A DNA stretch of 9,365 nucleotides from Parvularculaceae bacterium (GTDB lineage: Bacteria > Pseudomonadota > Alphaproteobacteria > Caulobacterales > Parvularculaceae): contig SHAI01000089.1 in assembly GCA_004213235.1 (NCBI GenBank), positions 1 to 9,365 on the forward strand, in the 5' to 3' direction. Position numbers and translations under genes: made by a program. Positions 7,195 to 9,365 of the stretch are shown here, piece by piece (positions within the stretch are counted from its first letter, which is position 1; every line of letters begins with the position of its first letter). The notes under the pieces are model-generated. The model saw only the letters and a program-made list of their open reading frames with translations, did no database searches and was not told the DNA's origin.

Positions 7195-7200
7195 CCCTTT
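7195..7200 (-). promoter_or_regulatory. Ribosome binding site deciding the pheA GTG start
   Basis: AAAGGG on the minus strand lies six bases before the GTG at 7188. An in-frame TAG sits immediately upstream of it, so no longer reading frame is possible. Confidence 0.6.
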
Positions 7201-7267
7201 CTAAAAGTCATCCTGAACTTTTGCTGGCTAAGCATGCCGCAAACCAGGTTAAGCTCTCACCAAGGTG

Positions 7268-7320
7268 GTGAATTGTAAAATCATGCGATAAATGCTTTTA
7301 AACACGGAAATACAATTCAC
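7268..7320. promoter_or_regulatory. Symmetric divergent promoter/operator region of pheA and the cytochrome gene
   Basis: GTGAATTGTA (7268-7277) and TACAATTCAC (7311-7320) are perfect inverted copies separated by 33 bases. Each arm, read away from the centre, contains TACAAT (5/6 match to a -10 box), one pointing to pheA and one to the cytochrome gene. On the pheA side TTAAAA (7296-7301) gives a fair -35 box with 18-base spacing. On the cytochrome side no good -35 box is seen. The arms may therefore be two mirrored -10 elements, a paired protein-binding site, or both. Another short dyad, TCACC-AAGGT-GGTGA (7257-7271), lies at the predicted pheA transcript start, and a palindrome GGATTAATCC (7353-7362) lies in the cytochrome leader. 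Confidence 0.5.
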
Positions 7321-7395
7321 GCACATCGCCGCATTGCGATTTTTTGCCTACGGGATTAATCCTCACGCAAAACTCCGAAACACGACAGGATGACC

Positions 7396-7962
7396 ATGCA
7401 AGATCCGTTATTCGGCAATAAGCTCGCCGCCGCTATCCTCATCGCCCTTTTACTGTTCTTTGGCCTGCCGCAACTTGCCAACGCGCTGTTTGGTGGCGGA
7501 CACCATGGCGGGGGCCATGGCGATGAACTCCATTTGGCCTATCCAATCGACTTCCAGGTTGAAGGCGCTGGCGCGCAGGAGGCGGAAAAAGGTCCGTCCT
7601 TCGCCGAGCTGATGGCCGCGGCAACCCCGGCGGGCGGTGCCCGCCGCGCCGCATTGTGCAAGTCCTGTCACACCTTCGACAAGGGCGGGGCGCAAGGCAC
7701 GGGCCCGAACCTGTGGGATGTTGTCGGACGCGGTGTCGCATCTGTAGACGGGTTCAGATATTCCTCCGCACTTACCGGTGCCGGCGGCGACTGGACCTAT
7801 GAGCGCCTTGATGCGTACCTGCAAAACTCTCAGGCCTATGTGCCCGGCACGGCCATGGTGCAACGGGTCGGCAAGGCGGAACACCGCGCGGACATTATCG
7901 CCTATCTGCGCTCACTGTCTGACGCGCCCGCCCCCCTGCCTGCTGTCGCTGCGGGTGAATAA
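7396..7962 (+). CDS. cycM: Membrane-anchored class I cytochrome c (CycM type)
   Basis: A 188-residue c-type cytochrome. Residues about 10-30 form one uncleaved membrane helix. A His/Gly-rich stretch follows (GGGHHGGGHGDELH, 33-46), then a linker and a class I heme domain. Heme is attached at Cys88-Lys-Ser-Cys91-His92. GTGPNLWDVVGR (101-112) is the usual loop after the heme motif. Met154 in PGTAM is the expected sixth ligand, followed by the C-terminal helix with IIAYLRSL. Rhizobial and Paracoccus CycM proteins have this plan and carry electrons between the bc1 complex and terminal oxidases at the inner membrane. AGGA (7387-7390) is five bases before the ATG at 7396, and the ATG at 7390 overlaps that site, so I chose 7396. 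The gene is divergent from pheA. Class certain; the specific CycM name is likely from anchor and context. Confidence 0.88.
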   Translation: MQDPLFGNKLAAAILIALLLFFGLPQLANALFGGGHHGGGHGDELHLAYPIDFQVEGAGAQEAEKGPSFAELMAAATPAGGARRAALCKSCHTFDKGGAQGTGPNLWDVVGRGVASVDGFRYSSALTGAGGDWTYERLDAYLQNSQAYVPGTAMVQRVGKAEHRADIIAYLRSLSDAPAPLPAVAAGE

Positions 7963-7982
7963 GCCACGCGCTTAAAAACATC

Positions 7983-8021
7983 CCGGAATTTGCAATAAGG
8001 TTTTTTTATTGCACTTTTCGG
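7983..8021. terminator. Hairpin between convergent cytochrome gene and tRNA-Gly
   Basis: TGCAATAA (7991-7998) pairs perfectly with TTATTGCA (8006-8013) around a seven-base loop. The stem extends past a small internal loop by CCGGAA (7983-7988) with TTTTCGG (8015-8021, one G-T pair). For the cytochrome mRNA the inner stem is followed by CTTTT, a modest T-run. On the tRNA strand the next T-run is some bases later. It is placed right for a terminator of one or both convergent units. Confidence 0.55.
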
Positions 8022-8026
8022 AATGG

Positions 8027-8100
8027 TGGAGCGGGTGAAGGGAATCGAACCCTCGTCTTAAGCTTGGGAAGCTCCTGCTCTACCATTGAGCTACACCCGC
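8027..8100 (-). tRNA. tRNA-Gly (anticodon CCC)
   Basis: Read on the minus strand, the sequence folds as a normal cloverleaf. The acceptor GCGGGTG pairs with CACCCGC, the D arm is GCTC/GAGC, the anticodon loop is TTCCCAA, and the T arm is AGGGTTCGATTCCCT. The anticodon CCC reads GGG glycine codons. The discriminator is T, followed by a genome-encoded CCA (8027-8029). The anticodon stem GGAGC/GCTTA has a G-A mismatch at the outer pair (27-43) and a G-U at 28-42, so it is on the weak side. I saw no strong promoter match just upstream. Confidence 0.95.
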
Positions 8101-8173
8101 AATTCCTAGTCACGTCCTAATCACATAGACGCGCAGCGCCTGCGCCTGTCAATCGCCCGGCGCGCTGGTATCG

Positions 8174-8214
8174 CCCTTGGGGCTGGTAATTTCCCCCTTG
8201 GTGCTGGCAATTTC
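8174..8214. repeat. Two tandem 20-21-bp repeats
   Basis: CCCTTGGGGCTGGTAATTTC (8174-8193) is followed by CCCTTGGTGCTGGCAATTTC (8195-8214). They are 18/20 identical with a 21-base period. A degenerate third copy may lie just before (about 8155-8172). On the minus strand the period equals seven codons of an open frame (EIASTKG, EITSPKG). Confidence 0.65.
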
Positions 8215-8310
8215 TTCGGCACGCCCGCGAAACAAAACCGCCAGCAAAGGGACCTGCCCCCTCGACGCTGGCCGCGAACCCCTCCAAATATTGTTGTATG
8301 CGTCGCGATT

Positions 8311-8340
8311 TTGCCGCGCGAACGCCTTTTTTACGATAAA
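8311..8340 (+). promoter_or_regulatory. Candidate promoter for the SYLF-domain gene
   Basis: TTGCCG (8311-8316) and GATAAA (8335-8340) are 18 bases apart. Each matches four of six consensus bases. A transcript would start near 8347, giving a leader of about 70 bases. Position and spacing fit; sequence match is mediocre. Confidence 0.3.
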
Positions 8341-8401
8341 AACGCCGTCGACGTTTGATGGCGAGCGGCCGTACGTTCCGGTCCTGTTGCTCAAAACCAT
8401 A

Positions 8402-8407
8402 AGGGAG
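8402..8407 (+). promoter_or_regulatory. Ribosome binding site deciding the SYLF gene start
   Basis: AGGGAG lies eight bases before the ATG at 8416. The in-frame GTG at 8407 overlaps this site itself, which argues against it as the start. Confidence 0.7.
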
Positions 8408-8415
8408 TGAACCCG

Positions 8416-9297
8416 ATGAACAAATCAAAGCCAAGTCTGGTGCAGCGGTCCGCCGCCTTCTTCGCCGTCATATTCGGCATGCTCACCATAGGCGCTGGTG
8501 CGGCCCATGCTGGCGACAGACGCGAGGAAGCGATTGACCTGGTGCGCGACGCCTCTGAAACCGTCAATTATTTCGCCAAGGATTCTGCCTTCAGCGCCAT
8601 GTGGAGCCTGGCCGATGATGCTAAAGCCATTGTCATTATTCCGGAAAAATTACGTGCAGGATTTATCATCGGCGGCGCGGCGGGCGACGCGGTGATGCTG
8701 TCACGCAATGAAGATGGTAGCTGGTCCCAGCCAACCTTTTTTGCCATTGGGTCTCTCTCATTCGGCCTGCAGATTGGTGGTGAAGCATCGGAAGTTGTCC
8801 TGCTTGTAATGACCGACGAGGGCAAGGACAGCCTGCTGACGTCATCGGTCAAACTCGGCGGCGATATCACCCTGGCAGCTGGCCCGATCGGCGCAGGCGC
8901 CAAAGCGCAGACCACAGATGTATTGGCGTTTTCCCGTTCCCGCGGCCTTTATGGTGGGTTGAGCCTGGAAGGCGCGCTTTTGAAGTCCCGGCGCAAATGG
9001 AACAAGGCGTATTACAACGCAGATGTCTCAGCAGCTGAAATCGTCATCAAGGGTGAGGTCTACAATCCAAGATCAGCACAATTGCAAACTGCCGTCTGGC
9101 ACCTGGCCAATCGCAACGCGCCAGCGACTATGGCACCGGTGATCCTTTCACCGGAGACTGATACCGGACAACAGGGGCCCGGCGAGCAAACCAGGCTGGG
9201 TGCCCCCCTGGCCGGATCGAACACCAATGACAATGTCGAATATGAAGACGACGCTATCTGGGGCGAACCAATCAATCGCGAGGAATCCGACAAATAA
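8416..9297 (+). CDS. Secreted SYLF/YSC84-domain protein (lipid-binding family)
   Basis: A 293-residue protein with a clear signal peptide (1-32, cut likely after AHA) and no lipobox cysteine, so probably soluble in the periplasm or outside the cell. Residues about 37-212 match the SYLF (YSC84/DUF500) domain: a helical start with EEAIDLVRDA; AIVIIPEKLRAGFIIGG (71-87); the Trp-Ser-X-Pro motif (WSQP, 103-106); LSFGLQIGGEASEVV (114-128); GPIGAGAKA (156-164); and SRSRGLYGGLSLEGALL (173-189). Eukaryotic SYLF proteins bind phosphoinositides; bacterial roles are poorly known. The last 80 residues are not part of the domain. They look disordered and end in an acidic tail (NVEYEDDAIWGE). It stands alone, with no close co-directional neighbour in the window. 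Family call confident; function unknown. Confidence 0.85.
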   Translation: MNKSKPSLVQRSAAFFAVIFGMLTIGAGAAHAGDRREEAIDLVRDASETVNYFAKDSAFSAMWSLADDAKAIVIIPEKLRAGFIIGGAAGDAVMLSRNEDGSWSQPTFFAIGSLSFGLQIGGEASEVVLLVMTDEGKDSLLTSSVKLGGDITLAAGPIGAGAKAQTTDVLAFSRSRGLYGGLSLEGALLKSRRKWNKAYYNADVSAAEIVIKGEVYNPRSAQLQTAVWHLANRNAPATMAPVILSPETDTGQQGPGEQTRLGAPLAGSNTNDNVEYEDDAIWGEPINREESDK

Positions 9298-9365
9298 TGT
9301 TGGCTAGGCCCTGAGCGATAAAAAGCATGTGTAAAAATTTGTAGGTGCGCGCCCTGCCCCCTTGC
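9298..9365. other. Window end without recognisable feature
   Basis: Sixty-eight bases after the SYLF gene stop. I see neither a hairpin with T-run nor a gene start. Confidence 0.5.

Larger units (their letters stand above)
8101..8415. other. 315-base spacer between tRNA-Gly and the SYLF gene
   Basis: No supported gene. Contents: a 21-bp-period tandem repeat at 8174-8214, a weak plus-strand promoter candidate at 8311-8340, an A/T dyad TTTTTACGATAAAAA overlapping that promoter, and the SYLF ribosome binding site at 8402-8407. Two minus-strand open frames (8149-8400 and 8117-8434) overlap each other. Neither has a ribosome binding site or a recognisable domain, so I do not call them. Confidence 0.5.

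Noticed and set aside
7189..7240. Leader peptide for attenuation of pheA
   Set aside because: The upstream ATG frame runs straight into pheA out of frame, is not Phe-rich, and no pair of competing hairpins with T-run is visible.
7353..7362. Palindrome GGATTAATCC in the cytochrome leader
   Set aside because: Ten-base palindromes are expected several times in a window of this size, and it matches no operator I know.
8149..8400. Possible 83-residue small protein on the minus strand
   Set aside because: No ribosome binding site, a competing overlapping frame (8117-8434), several AGG codons and no recognisable domain. Kept only as a note on the tandem repeat.
1..9365. CRISPR array, insertion sequence, prophage, toxin-antitoxin or defence system
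   Set aside because: No regularly spaced repeats, transposase, integrase or paired small genes were seen. The tRNA has no flanking duplicate of its 3' end in the window that would mark an attachment site.

Overview
The window is an ordinary-looking piece of a moderately GC-rich alphaproteobacterial chromosome, mostly housekeeping genes. The lineage call rests on gene order and on sequence details. The dnaX-ybaB-recR operon lies close to a small SRP RNA gene, nudC and pheA, with a membrane-anchored CycM-type cytochrome c next to pheA. The DnaX C-terminal domain, the prephenate dehydratase ACT motif (ESY instead of ESRP) and the SRP RNA core all look alphaproteobacterial. I cannot name a genus from the sequence.

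Layout. At 1-1244 (+) is a polytopic membrane protein of the GT87/DUF2029 type, whose start may lie outside the window. It converges with recR, with only 2 bases between the stop codons. From about 4790 down to 1247 on the minus strand run a secreted YbjN-like protein, dnaX, ybaB and recR: clamp-loader subunit, nucleoid-associated protein and recombination mediator. The SRP RNA (about 5084-5174, minus) has a well-placed promoter and lies head-to-head with nudC (+, NADH pyrophosphatase). nudC converges with pheA (minus, prephenate dehydratase). A 207-base divergent control region separates pheA from a cytochrome c gene (+). That gene converges with tRNA-Gly(CCC) (minus, encoded CCA) across a strong hairpin. 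A 315-base spacer then leads to a secreted SYLF/YSC84-domain protein (+) and a short featureless end.

The replication/recombination operon and the SRP RNA are core functions. pheA (phenylalanine synthesis), nudC (NAD/NADH or NAD-RNA turnover) and the cytochrome (electron transfer at the inner membrane) are neighbours by conserved order, not one pathway.

I found no convincing undescribed multi-gene system. The items most worth a second look are small: a perfect 10-bp inverted repeat carrying mirrored TACAAT boxes between pheA and the cytochrome gene; a Glu-to-Gln change in the RecR Toprim motif; a DnaX with only one cysteine left in its zinc-module region; a secreted YbjN-like gene between the SRP RNA and dnaX, preceded by a 12-bp direct repeat; and a 21-bp tandem repeat upstream of the SYLF gene.
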